Assembly (NCBI GenBank): GCA_910588565.1
Contig: CAJUPF010000036.1
Coordinates: 26,552-32,443, forward strand
Source of the DNA: an uncultured Lachnospiraceae bacterium
Lineage (GTDB): Bacteria; Bacillota; Clostridia; Lachnospirales; Lachnospiraceae
Direction: 5' to 3'
DNA length: 5,892 nucleotides
Under the pieces are notes generated by a model. That model worked only from the letters and a program-made list of their open reading frames with translations. It searched no databases and had not been told where the DNA came from. The stretch's first letter is position 1. Every line of letters begins with the position of its first letter. Positions 1 through 5,892 of this stretch are shown here, piece after piece. The position numbers and the translations under genes were made by a program.

Positions 1-261
1 GGAACCTATGACGCTGTTATCTGCCTTGGCGCAGTGATCCGGGGTTCTACTTCACATTATGATTATGTCTGCGCTGAAGTTTCCAAAGGAATCGCCCAGG
101 TATCCCTGCAGTCCAAAATTCCGGTTATGTTCGGCGTGCTGACAACGGATACGATTGAGCAGGCGATTGAACGCGCGGGGAGCAAAGCCGGAAATAAAGG
201 GTTTGAATGCGCAACAGGCGCGATCGAGATGGTAAATCTGATAAGGAACATAAAAGGATAA
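1..261 (+). CDS. ribH: 6,7-dimethyl-8-ribityllumazine synthase, C-terminal part (5' end outside window)
   Basis: Lumazine synthase condenses 5-amino-6-ribitylamino-uracil with 3,4-dihydroxy-2-butanone 4-phosphate in the penultimate step of riboflavin synthesis; the cytosolic enzyme forms pentamers or 60-mer capsids. The frame is open from base 1, so the gene enters from the left; 86 residues are visible, roughly the last 55% of a protein of about 155 residues. Family hallmarks are clear: LGAVIRG followed by STSHYDYV (residues 9-23 of the fragment), PVMFGVLTTDT (41-51) and ERAGSKAGNKG (57-67). His19 corresponds to the catalytic His88 of the Bacillus subtilis enzyme, and Arg58 falls exactly where its phosphate-binding Arg127 is expected. 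The GTG at 34 is an internal Val codon, not the start. It is probably the last gene of a rib operon, since a terminator follows 41 bases after the stop. Confidence 0.96.
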   Translation, partial: GTYDAVICLGAVIRGSTSHYDYVCAEVSKGIAQVSLQSKIPVMFGVLTTDTIEQAIERAGSKAGNKGFECATGAIEMVNLIRNIKG

Positions 262-301
262 CAAGACACAAAACCGACAGAAAACTATAACGATTCACAG
301 G

Positions 302-348
302 AAAAGGGTATCGCAGAGAGGAGAGCCGCTTTGCAATACCCTTTTTTT
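302..348 (+). terminator. Rho-independent terminator after ribH
   Basis: An inverted repeat has the 5' arm AAAGGGTATCGCA (303-315) and the 3' arm TGCAATACCCTTT (332-344). It forms 13 paired positions with a single C/A mismatch, a 16-base loop, and a run of seven T (342-348), part of which pairs with the A-run at 302-305. Its position right after the ribH stop and before a new promoter fits the end of the riboflavin transcript. The A-run on the left could give weak termination on the opposite strand too, but no gene there needs it. Confidence 0.9.
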
Positions 349-370
349 GCGTTTTTATCAGAAAATTCTC

Positions 371-399
371 TTGACAGCAGCTGGACAGGAAGTTATAAT
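371..399 (+). promoter_or_regulatory. Sigma-A-type promoter of the BlaI/M56/ABC operon
   Basis: The -35 box TTGACA (371-376) and the -10 box TATAAT (394-399) both match the housekeeping consensus at every base and are separated by the ideal 17 bp. Transcription is expected to start near 405-407, giving a leader of about 55 bases before the ATG at 461. A promoter this strong suggests the operon is held off by a repressor rather than limited by polymerase binding. The palindrome that starts on the last base of the -10 box supports this. Confidence 0.9.
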
Positions 400-417
400 A
401 TTTGTAAGCTACAAATA
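399..417 (+). promoter_or_regulatory. Probable operator for the BlaI-family repressor
   Basis: The perfect palindrome TATTTGTAAGCTACAAATA has two 8-bp arms around a 3-bp centre (AGC, 407-409). It shares one base with the -10 box and covers the predicted start site, so a bound dimer would block polymerase. The dyad matches the dimeric binding mode of BlaI/MecI/CopY proteins, and the gene immediately downstream encodes one, so autoregulation is the natural reading. The half-sites are TGTA...TACA, opposite in order to the TACA...TGTA core usually quoted for BlaI, MecI and CopY sites. The assignment to this repressor is therefore inferred from position and symmetry, not from a consensus match. 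No second copy was noticed elsewhere in the window. Confidence 0.75.
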
Positions 418-436
418 AAAAATATTAATAGTAAAT

Positions 437-444
437 AGAAAGGA
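437..444 (+). promoter_or_regulatory. Candidate ribosome binding site of the repressor gene, unusually distant
   Basis: AGAAAGGA is the only good Shine-Dalgarno-like stretch before the ATG at 461, but 16 bases separate them, about twice the usual gap. A weaker AAGAA (451-455) sits at a normal distance. No ATG, GTG or TTG lies in frame between 444 and 461, so the start is kept at 461. Translation of the repressor is probably modest compared with the downstream genes. Confidence 0.4.
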
Positions 445-460
445 TTTACAAAGAATAATT

Positions 461-874
461 ATGATACGTAAAAAAGAAAAACACTTAACAACAAGTGAAG
501 AAGATTTGATGGAAATGTTCTGGGCGAGTGATAAACCCTTGACCAGCGTTGATATTTTAACACTCTCCGAAGGCCGCTCCTGGAACGGAAACTACGTACA
601 TATTATGCTGCGTTCCCTGCTGAAAAAAGGCATGATTCAGGTATGCGGCACGATACAGTGCGGGACACAATACGCAAGGCAGTTTATCCCTGCAGTTACC
701 AAAGAACAGTACGCTGCGAAACTTGTGATGTCAAAAGGAATTGGGAAAAATTCGATCGCAGCGGTGACAGTAGCGATGGTAAATGAAGTGGATGAGACAG
801 ACGGAGAAGAACTGGTGAAGCAGCTGGAAGAAATTATTGAAGAGCTGAAGAACCAGGAACCAAAGGAGAAATAA
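461..874 (+). CDS. BlaI/MecI/CopY-family winged-helix transcriptional repressor
   Basis: The 137-residue length is normal for the family (about 120-150). Residues 10-75 match the winged-helix DNA-binding domain: LTTSEEDLMEMFW as first helix, KPLTSVDIL as second, and SWNGNYVHIMLRSLLKKGMI (40-59) as recognition helix leading into the wing, ending near the YARQFIP strand (71-77). Residues 81-131 form the helical dimerisation part, with a Leu/Ile-rich acidic helix at 116-130. BlaI and MecI are cleaved between Asn101 and Phe102 when their partner protease is activated; no Asn-Phe pair exists here, so cleavage, if it occurs, is at another bond. The gene follows a palindromic operator and precedes an M56 protease gene by two bases, the standard repressor/sensor pairing. 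It probably represses the whole operon. Calling it blaI would imply a beta-lactamase target, which is absent. Confidence 0.93.
   Translation: MIRKKEKHLTTSEEDLMEMFWASDKPLTSVDILTLSEGRSWNGNYVHIMLRSLLKKGMIQVCGTIQCGTQYARQFIPAVTKEQYAAKLVMSKGIGKNSIAAVTVAMVNEVDETDGEELVKQLEEIIEELKNQEPKEK
862..868 (+). promoter_or_regulatory. Ribosome binding site of the M56 protease gene, inside the repressor gene
   Basis: AAAGGAG lies within the last codons of the repressor gene, 8 bases before the ATG at 877. Only two bases separate the repressor stop (872-874) from that ATG, so the two genes are likely translationally coupled. This keeps repressor and protease in proportion. Confidence 0.75.
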
Positions 875-876
875 GT

Positions 877-1962
877 ATGCAGATTACGCTTTTTTCTTTA
901 TTGATGTCAGTGATATGGAGCAGTGTACTGGCAGCGTTTAATTATTGCTGCCGGAAGAAGAATTTTTTTATCAGGCAGCTGGGGATGACCAATTTATTGT
1001 CTTTGTATCTGTTTTCCATTGTCCGGATGCTGGTTCCGTATACATTTTCCTTTACCAGGGTAATCCCCTCCCAGGGGGTTATCAATGATTTCTATAAAAG
1101 CGCCTGCATGGATAAAATAGGGGTAACGCAGTTCTCGCTGATATCCGTTCTGTCTGTGATCTGGATGGGTGTGTCAACGGCGCTGATTCTGAAATTTCTC
1201 TTTCAATACCGGAAAGCGGTGGCAGAAGTTTCATCTTGTCCGATATGCGAAGACGAGCAGTGCAGGCGGGTATTCCACCGGGTATTAAATCAGAGCAGGA
1301 CTGAGCTGCGCATTGCGATCCGGCGCAGTGGGAATATCCATGTTCCCATGGGCGTTGGGATATTTAAGAAATCGATTCTTTTGCCTCGGCAAGCGTACAG
1401 CGATTCCGAATTATACTATATTCTGCGCCATGAATATACCCATTTCCAGAACCGGGATCTGATGATCAAGCTTTTCATGCACATTTACTGGTGTATTTTC
1501 TGGTGGAATCCGGTTATCTGGTTTCTGAAACGGGATTTGTCCCAGATTTTGGAGATAAAATGTGATTTGGATGTAACGGAACGGATGAAAAATCAGGATA
1601 AGGCAGGATATTTAACCGCCATTGTTAAGATACTGAAACAGACAGGGGCAAAAAGACAGGAAAAAGCGTTTTGCGGGTCAACCGCTCTGGTTGCGGGCAA
1701 TTATGAATCAGAAGTGATAGAGCGGTTCCGGATTGTCTCCGCCGTTGATGGGAGGAAAAGAAAGAACGCGCTGTTTACAGGGACATGGTTTCTGATATTT
1801 GGAATACTTGTTTTTCTATCCTATTCGTTTGTCATTCAGCCGGAGTGTGAGATATCCAGGAGCAGGATTGCCGCGGGGCAGGAGACGCCGGAAGCTGCAG
1901 CGGGGAATCCCTACCGAATCAAATGTATTGACGGAATGTATCATGTTTATTTTCACAAGTAA
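877..1962 (+). CDS. M56-family (BlaR1/MecR1-type) membrane zinc metalloprotease without penicillin-binding sensor domain
   Basis: This is a membrane-bound signal-transducing peptidase of 361 residues. Hydrophobic segments lie at about 3-22, 37-57 and 86-110, then a protease loop, a Trp-rich hydrophobic stretch (198-217, with WWNPVIWFLKRD) and a last membrane segment at 299-319. The zinc site is intact: HEYTH at 185-189 (two His ligands and catalytic Glu186) and Glu226 in EIKCD, the usual ExxCD third-ligand motif. ILLP (167-170) just before the catalytic helix is also typical. BlaR1/MecR1 are about 585-600 residues because of a C-terminal beta-lactam sensor; here only about 41 residues (321-361) follow the last membrane segment, presumably outside the cell. 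The signal must therefore differ from a beta-lactam. Three cysteines, C121, C124 and C129, lie close together in the loop before the protease core. By analogy the protein would trigger inactivation of the repressor encoded just upstream. Confidence 0.92.
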   Translation: MQITLFSLLMSVIWSSVLAAFNYCCRKKNFFIRQLGMTNLLSLYLFSIVRMLVPYTFSFTRVIPSQGVINDFYKSACMDKIGVTQFSLISVLSVIWMGVSTALILKFLFQYRKAVAEVSSCPICEDEQCRRVFHRVLNQSRTELRIAIRRSGNIHVPMGVGIFKKSILLPRQAYSDSELYYILRHEYTHFQNRDLMIKLFMHIYWCIFWWNPVIWFLKRDLSQILEIKCDLDVTERMKNQDKAGYLTAIVKILKQTGAKRQEKAFCGSTALVAGNYESEVIERFRIVSAVDGRKRKNALFTGTWFLIFGILVFLSYSFVIQPECEISRSRIAAGQETPEAAAGNPYRIKCIDGMYHVYFHK

Positions 1963-1986
1963 AGCCCAGACAGGAGGAAGTAACTT

Positions 1987-4900
1987 ATGAGAAAACCGAT
2001 CGCAGTCAAAACGCTTTTTCGATCCCCGTTTAAAACACTTCTGACGTTCCTGCTGATAGCGGCGGCTTCTTTTGCCCTGTTTTCCCGGATAACGGATTAT
2101 GCGGTTACGGCGCGGGAAGTAAAAAAGGCGGAGAGTTTTTACAATGGCGTTGCCGCGCTGGATACCAGTATGCCGCCGATCAGCGGTTATGAACAGGAAC
2201 CGAAGCCGTGGCCGTCGGAGGAAGAGCTGGAAAAATTTTCATCGCTGCCCGGCGTTACCCTTGCGGATACAAGGTATATGACAGACGGGCTGGTAGAGAA
2301 TTATAAGCGCGTCATAGATCCGGATGCTTATTCTGCGGAAGCAGAATTTGTGCTGGAGGGTATCTATGCCGGATTTGAGGAGACAGAATCTGGCAATGGC
2401 TATATTAATTTTACAGATATCACGGTATTTGCCGGTGAAATCAAGCCAGATCCCCGTTTCCCGATGAAAATAAGAGTGATTCCGGATGAATCCTTTTATA
2501 AATACAACCCATATTCCAAAAGCTTTTTTGAGGAATTGAAGAAAGGGAGCAGATGTCTTGTGGTCGGCTCTTACAGTGCGAAATCTGGAAGCGCGTTTGA
2601 ACTTGGCTCTCTTATGACGCGGCTCGAGACGCAGATCGAGGGTTCTGAAAGGGATGTATTGCGTGTGATAGACGGATTGGAGGAGGACTATCTGGAAACG
2701 GAGGAATTCGCCTGGTATAAGCAGAAAATTGAAGCGGCAAAGCAGGATAGCATGGTGTATGACATCGTTTATACTTCAGATATGCGCGCGATTCCATATG
2801 TAAATGAACACAGGCTGGTGATTTCTGAGGGATATCCACTGACAGCGGAAGAAACGGACGCTTGCGTTGTGAGCGAGCTTTTTCTGGATACCTATGGCTT
2901 ATCCGTAGGAGACATGATTCATATAGAATTTGGGGACACCTTGTGGAAGCACTTCGGGAATGGAGGAATGAGAGGTAAAACGGCTTGGATGATGTCAGAT
3001 TTTATCGCTTCCGCAGATTTGGAAATCATTGGAGCGTATCGGTTTACGGACAGCGCAAGCGAGCGGTATATTGACAATTCCGAATGGAGTTATGGCCCTG
3101 CCGCCGTGTTTGTGCCGTCTTCGCTTTTGCCGGTTGAAGTCCCGGATGATTATGAGAACCAGATGGGCGATTTCAGCGTTTTTGTGGAAAATCCGCTGGA
3201 TATTGATGCGTTTCGGGCAGCAGCGGAGCAGATGGCCGCAGAATTGGGCCTGGGACTGCGTTTTTCGGATGGAGGCTGGCAGGGCATGAAAAACAGTTTT
3301 GTGACAGGGCCTTTGATATCTTGTCTGACGACAGCGCTGTATGTAACCGGGGCGGCGCTGGCATTGCTGCTCGCCGTGTATCTCTATATCGGCAGGAACA
3401 AACAATCCTATGCAATTATGCGGACATTAGGGGTTACCAGCAGAAAGGCCGGAAACTCGATTGCAATTCCTTTTTATCTATTGTCAGCATTTGCAATGGC
3501 AGCCGGCGGTATAGCAGGCTTAGGTTACGCTTCTTACACAGCGGCCAAAACGCTTGCCGGCATGTCCAACAGCGGCGCTCCCGACGGCTATGTCTATGTG
3601 CTGGATGCAGCGATTCCAGCGGGCGCGGTCATCTTCTGTATGATTTTGGAGCTGGCGTTTACCTCCCTTATACTGATGCTTTTTTTGCAGAAGATGAAGA
3701 AAACTTCCCCGTGGGAATTGCTGCAGGCGGGAGCCGTCCGCACAGGTATGCATATGCGAAAGACCAGGAAAAAGAAAGCTCCGGATATAGCGGATACATC
3801 GCCTGTTCCCGCCGGAATTGACATGGAGAAAGTTTCCGCGTGCGGTAAAATCCCTGTACACGGGAAATATGGCGCGCTGCGCCAGACGCGTGATTATATT
3901 CTGCGCCATATGAGGCGCAGCATCGGCAAAACGGCAGTGTCGCTTGCCCTTATGGCCGTGCTGGCGGCCGGGATTGGGATGTTTGTGCTGGTGAGGAACA
4001 CATACAGGGACGCTTGCAGGGAAGTGAGCGTAACAGGCGTGGCAACCGGATTTTCCTCAACTTCTGTTAGGGAATTGGCAAAATCTGAGTTGGTGAAAGA
4101 GTTCTATTACTATTCCAATGGTAATGTGCGCGTAAACGGCGTTGGAGTTTTAAGCCCGATCACGTTTTCCAATGACTTTGACCATTACCTGGACTATCTG
4201 GAAAAGGATTATAAAATCACCTATGCCAGGGGATATGACGCTTCCGTATTTGAGCGTACAGGCGCGGTATGCCTGATGGGGCAAAAGCTTGCGGAAACAC
4301 TTGACGTCCATGCGGGCGATGACATTACGCTGATGTCAGATAATCTGTACTCTTTTATGACGTGTCTGCACGAAGAGAGAGGGGATTTTGAGTTTTATAA
4401 AGACGAAGACGAATTTTTGGCTGCGCTTGAACGGGCGGGGAAATTATATAAAGTCGCCGGAATATTGGAATGTGAAGATGAAGCTGTCAGCATGAGTATT
4501 TTTTCAGTGGCAAATTACGCGGCGGAAAATCTTTACAGTCAGCCGTTTGAAGTTGGATACTGTGAATTTAACCTGGCGGACAATCGAAATATAATGGAAC
4601 TGGACAGTCTGCTGCAGGAGCTGAAAAATCAATATATGGAGTATGCGCCGCAGGCAATGTTCCATATGGATTCGGAGACATTAGAACATGTACAGCGCGT
4701 CCGTAATTTGTTGGAAGCATTGTTTCCCATTGCTGTTGCTGCGGCTGTGCTGATCGGGCTGTTCGGGCCAGGACTTATTATTATGCAGTCGGCGCAGGAA
4801 ACGGCATGTATGCGTATCCTTGGCATGAACAGAACGCGTGTCCGGTGTATTCTGGTATTGGAACAGGCGGCGCTGTGTATGATCAGCATTATCCTTGTGG

Positions 4901-5064
4901 CTGTGTTTCTTGCGCTGCTTGGACAGGAGAGGTTTGGGAGAAGTATAGAAACGCTTGCTTTTTGCTGGATGCTGTTTGTTCTGGGCTGTATCTGCGGGGC
5001 TTTTGCAGCGGCAGTACAGGTAACCAGGTATAAGGTATTGGAACTTTTACAGGTAAAGGAGTAG
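1987..5064 (+). CDS. Double-FtsX ABC transporter permease (MacB/LolCE-like, type VII ABC fold)
   Basis: This 1025-residue membrane protein has two FtsX units in one chain. Predicted membrane segments: 16-33, 443-468, 492-516, 539-566 (unit 1) and 649-671, 909-933, 960-979, 990-1014 (unit 2). Each unit has an extracytoplasmic domain after its first helix: about 410 residues in unit 1 (34-442) and 237 in unit 2 (672-908). Both carry the MacB-periplasmic-core-like pattern: CVVSELFLDTYGLSVGD around 293-309, and GAVCLMGQKL followed by LDVHAGDDITL around 759-782. Each unit repeats AIMRTLG (476-482) / ACMRILG (940-946) after its second helix and ends with SPWELLQ (574-580) / KVLELLQ (1016-1022). The units are joined by a basic cytoplasmic linker (RKTRKKK, 591-597). 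AGGAGG at 1972-1977 lies 9 bases before the ATG. Such permeases usually drive mechanical work on peptides, lipids or lipoproteins at the membrane face instead of classical transport. The substrate is unknown; the operon context suggests defence against an envelope-active compound. Confidence 0.92.
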   Translation: MRKPIAVKTLFRSPFKTLLTFLLIAAASFALFSRITDYAVTAREVKKAESFYNGVAALDTSMPPISGYEQEPKPWPSEEELEKFSSLPGVTLADTRYMTDGLVENYKRVIDPDAYSAEAEFVLEGIYAGFEETESGNGYINFTDITVFAGEIKPDPRFPMKIRVIPDESFYKYNPYSKSFFEELKKGSRCLVVGSYSAKSGSAFELGSLMTRLETQIEGSERDVLRVIDGLEEDYLETEEFAWYKQKIEAAKQDSMVYDIVYTSDMRAIPYVNEHRLVISEGYPLTAEETDACVVSELFLDTYGLSVGDMIHIEFGDTLWKHFGNGGMRGKTAWMMSDFIASADLEIIGAYRFTDSASERYIDNSEWSYGPAAVFVPSSLLPVEVPDDYENQMGDFSVFVENPLDIDAFRAAAEQMAAELGLGLRFSDGGWQGMKNSFVTGPLISCLTTALYVTGAALALLLAVYLYIGRNKQSYAIMRTLGVTSRKAGNSIAIPFYLLSAFAMAAGGIAGLGYASYTAAKTLAGMSNSGAPDGYVYVLDAAIPAGAVIFCMILELAFTSLILMLFLQKMKKTSPWELLQAGAVRTGMHMRKTRKKKAPDIADTSPVPAGIDMEKVSACGKIPVHGKYGALRQTRDYILRHMRRSIGKTAVSLALMAVLAAGIGMFVLVRNTYRDACREVSVTGVATGFSSTSVRELAKSELVKEFYYYSNGNVRVNGVGVLSPITFSNDFDHYLDYLEKDYKITYARGYDASVFERTGAVCLMGQKLAETLDVHAGDDITLMSDNLYSFMTCLHEERGDFEFYKDEDEFLAALERAGKLYKVAGILECEDEAVSMSIFSVANYAAENLYSQPFEVGYCEFNLADNRNIMELDSLLQELKNQYMEYAPQAMFHMDSETLEHVQRVRNLLEALFPIAVAAAVLIGLFGPGLIIMQSAQETACMRILGMNRTRVRCILVLEQAALCMISIILVAVFLALLGQERFGRSIETLAFCWMLFVLGCICGAFAAAVQVTRYKVLELLQVKE

Positions 5065-5074
5065 AGAAGGAGGT
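5065..5074 (+). promoter_or_regulatory. Near-perfect ribosome binding site of the ATPase gene
   Basis: AGAAGGAGGT begins right after the permease stop codon (5062-5064). It includes AAGGAGGT, an eight-base match to the 16S rRNA tail, with 9 bases from GGAGG to the ATG at 5083. It fixes that start and predicts high translation of the ATPase. Confidence 0.85.
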
Positions 5075-5082
5075 ATTACGCA

Positions 5083-5748
5083 ATGTCAGCTTTAACGTTG
5101 GACAATGTAACATATATTTATAAAAATGCGCAGCGGGCTGCTGTTTTGGGAGTTTCCTGCAGGTTCGAGGAAGGGAAGGTCTATGCCATTGCAGGGCCTT
5201 CCGGCTCCGGGAAATCCACGCTGCTTTCCCTGCTTGCAGGGCTGGATCTGCCTACGGAGGGCGAAGTTGCTTTGGATGGGGATAGTCTTTCAGAGCTGAA
5301 CTTAGATCGCTATCGCCGTGAGAGCATTTCTATGATATTTCAGGCATTTCATCTGTTTCCTCTGATGACGGTAATGGAAAATGTCTGTTTTCCCATGGAA
5401 TTGTGCGGCATGAACCCGAAGGATGCCAGGCCGCGGGCGGCGGCGCTGTTAGAAAGTGTGGGTATTACAGAAGAACAGATGGGGCGTTTCCCTTCGAGGC
5501 TTTCCGGCGGTGAGCGGCAGCGTGTGGCGATTGCCAGAAGCCTTGCTTCCAATGCGAAAATTATACTTGGAGATGAGCCCACGGGGAATCTTGACAGTGT
5601 GAATACGCAGAATATTATAGATATTCTTTGCAGCCTTGCGCATGAGAAAGGGTATTGTGTGATTATTGTTACGCATGATATGGAGGTTGCGGAAGCTGCG
5701 GATGTGGCGTTTCGGATGAGGGATGGGGAACTGCGGGTGGAGATGTAA
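5083..5748 (+). CDS. ABC transporter ATP-binding protein (LolD/MacB-type)
   Basis: This is the cytoplasmic ATPase that would form a homodimer under the upstream permease. At 221 residues it has the usual length of stand-alone LolD/FtsE-like subunits. All nucleotide-binding motifs are intact: Walker A GPSGSGKST (38-46), Q-loop Gln87 in IFQAFHLFP, signature LSGGERQRVAIAR (140-152), Walker B IILGDEP (160-166) with catalytic Glu165, D-loop GNLD (168-171) and switch His198 in VTHD. LSGGERQRVAIAR followed by DEPTGNLD is typical of the exporter-type ATPases paired with FtsX/MacB permeases. It is the last gene of the operon, 18 bases after the permease stop. Together the two genes give a complete transporter: one double permease plus two copies of this ATPase. 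Confidence 0.97.
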   Translation: MSALTLDNVTYIYKNAQRAAVLGVSCRFEEGKVYAIAGPSGSGKSTLLSLLAGLDLPTEGEVALDGDSLSELNLDRYRRESISMIFQAFHLFPLMTVMENVCFPMELCGMNPKDARPRAAALLESVGITEEQMGRFPSRLSGGERQRVAIARSLASNAKIILGDEPTGNLDSVNTQNIIDILCSLAHEKGYCVIIVTHDMEVAEAADVAFRMRDGELRVEM

Positions 5749-5789
5749 GCGGGTGTGTGTTTTTCATGGGGGATTGGAGGTGGTTTCAA

Positions 5790-5833
5790 GCATCCAGCCC
5801 CTCGCCGAAGGCGGCTTGGAATGGGCTGGATGC
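5790..5833. repeat. Perfect 11-bp inverted repeat with a nested hairpin, function unknown
   Basis: GCATCCAGCCC (5790-5800) and GGGCTGGATGC (5823-5833) are exact reverse complements separated by 22 bases. Inside the loop a second small stem, CGCC-GAA-GGCG (5803-5813), can form. The structure begins 41 bases after the ATPase stop and could end or protect the operon transcript. It is not a classical intrinsic terminator, because GTTACAGTTTG follows on the + strand and the other strand has no T-run either. Alternatives are a short interspersed repeat, the end of a mobile element, or part of a structured RNA. Confidence 0.75.
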
Positions 5834-5844
5834 GTTACAGTTTG

Positions 5845-5860
5845 CGGCCGGGTTAGGCCG
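5845..5860. repeat. Second GC-rich hairpin downstream of the operon
   Basis: CGGCC (5845-5849) and GGCCG (5856-5860) form a 5-bp stem around the loop GGGTTA. It lies 11 bases after the larger hairpin, so three possible stems sit within about 70 bases. The rest of 5749-5892 shows no gene that I can support on either strand. Confidence 0.5.
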
Positions 5861-5892
5861 TGAACCAATGTCATGAACTTAAGGGGCAAGCG

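Noticed and set aside
34..36. GTG start for a short 75-residue protein at the left edge
   Set aside because: The frame is open to base 1, and the preceding residues (AVICLGA) belong to the conserved lumazine synthase core, so it is an internal codon of ribH.
877..1962. Reading the M56 protein as a true BlaR1 beta-lactam sensor
   Set aside because: There is no penicillin-binding domain (no SxxK/KTG motifs or room for them after the last membrane segment) and no beta-lactamase or PBP2a gene nearby.
2995..3405. Minus-strand 136-codon frame inside the permease gene
   Set aside because: The + strand frame is clearly coding, with recognisable membrane segments and FtsX motifs. The opposite frame has a low-complexity basic translation and no start signal.
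3321..3821. Second + strand frame of 166 codons within the permease gene
   Set aside because: It is out of frame with the permease, Arg/Ser/Cys-rich and without family motifs: a shadow of the real gene.
5349..5789. Minus-strand 146-codon frame opposite the ATPase gene
   Set aside because: It overlaps the invariant ABC motifs coded on the + strand; its length is a by-product of their codon use.
5790..5848. Intrinsic terminator for the ABC operon
   Set aside because: The stem is strong, but neither strand has a T-run after it and the loop is long, so I report it only as a structured repeat.
5764..5892. Minus-strand reading frame open to the window edge, with an ATG at 5874 (36 codons to a stop at 5764)
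   Set aside because: It runs straight through the hairpins, its translation is rich in Pro, Thr and His with no family resemblance that I recognise, and no ribosome binding site was found. It is more likely chance openness of GC-rich DNA.

Overview
The window looks like chromosome of a low- to mid-GC Firmicute, most likely a gut Clostridia of the Lachnospiraceae type. This is inferred from strong AGGAGG-type ribosome binding sites, a consensus sigma-A promoter, Clostridia-like protein sequences, and a BlaI/M56 regulator pair next to an FtsX-type ABC exporter. No marker gene fixes the genus.

Layout, all genes on the + strand. (1) 1-261: the 3' end of ribH (lumazine synthase), the last visible gene of a riboflavin locus that begins outside the window. 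(2) 302-348: an intrinsic terminator closing that locus. (3) 371-417: a textbook promoter (TTGACA, 17 bp, TATAAT) with a perfect 8-bp-arm palindrome over the end of the -10 box and the expected start site. (4) 461-5748: a tight four-gene operon encoding a BlaI/MecI-family winged-helix repressor, an M56 (BlaR1-type) membrane metalloprotease without a penicillin-binding sensor domain, a 1025-residue double-FtsX permease with two large extracytoplasmic domains, and a LolD/MacB-type ATPase. (5) 5749-5892: non-coding DNA with a strong nested hairpin and a second GC-rich hairpin, with no T-tract and no recognisable gene.

How the genes probably work together: the repressor binds the palindrome and keeps the operon, including its own gene, off. 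A membrane stress or ligand felt by the M56 protein, perhaps with the permease, would activate the protease. The protease would inactivate the repressor directly or indirectly, and the ABC pump or lipid/peptide-extracting machine would be made. This resembles the logic of bla/mec induction, but the output is an ABC transporter rather than a beta-lactamase, as in Bce-type peptide-antibiotic detoxification modules that use two-component systems instead. The substrate cannot be read from the sequence.
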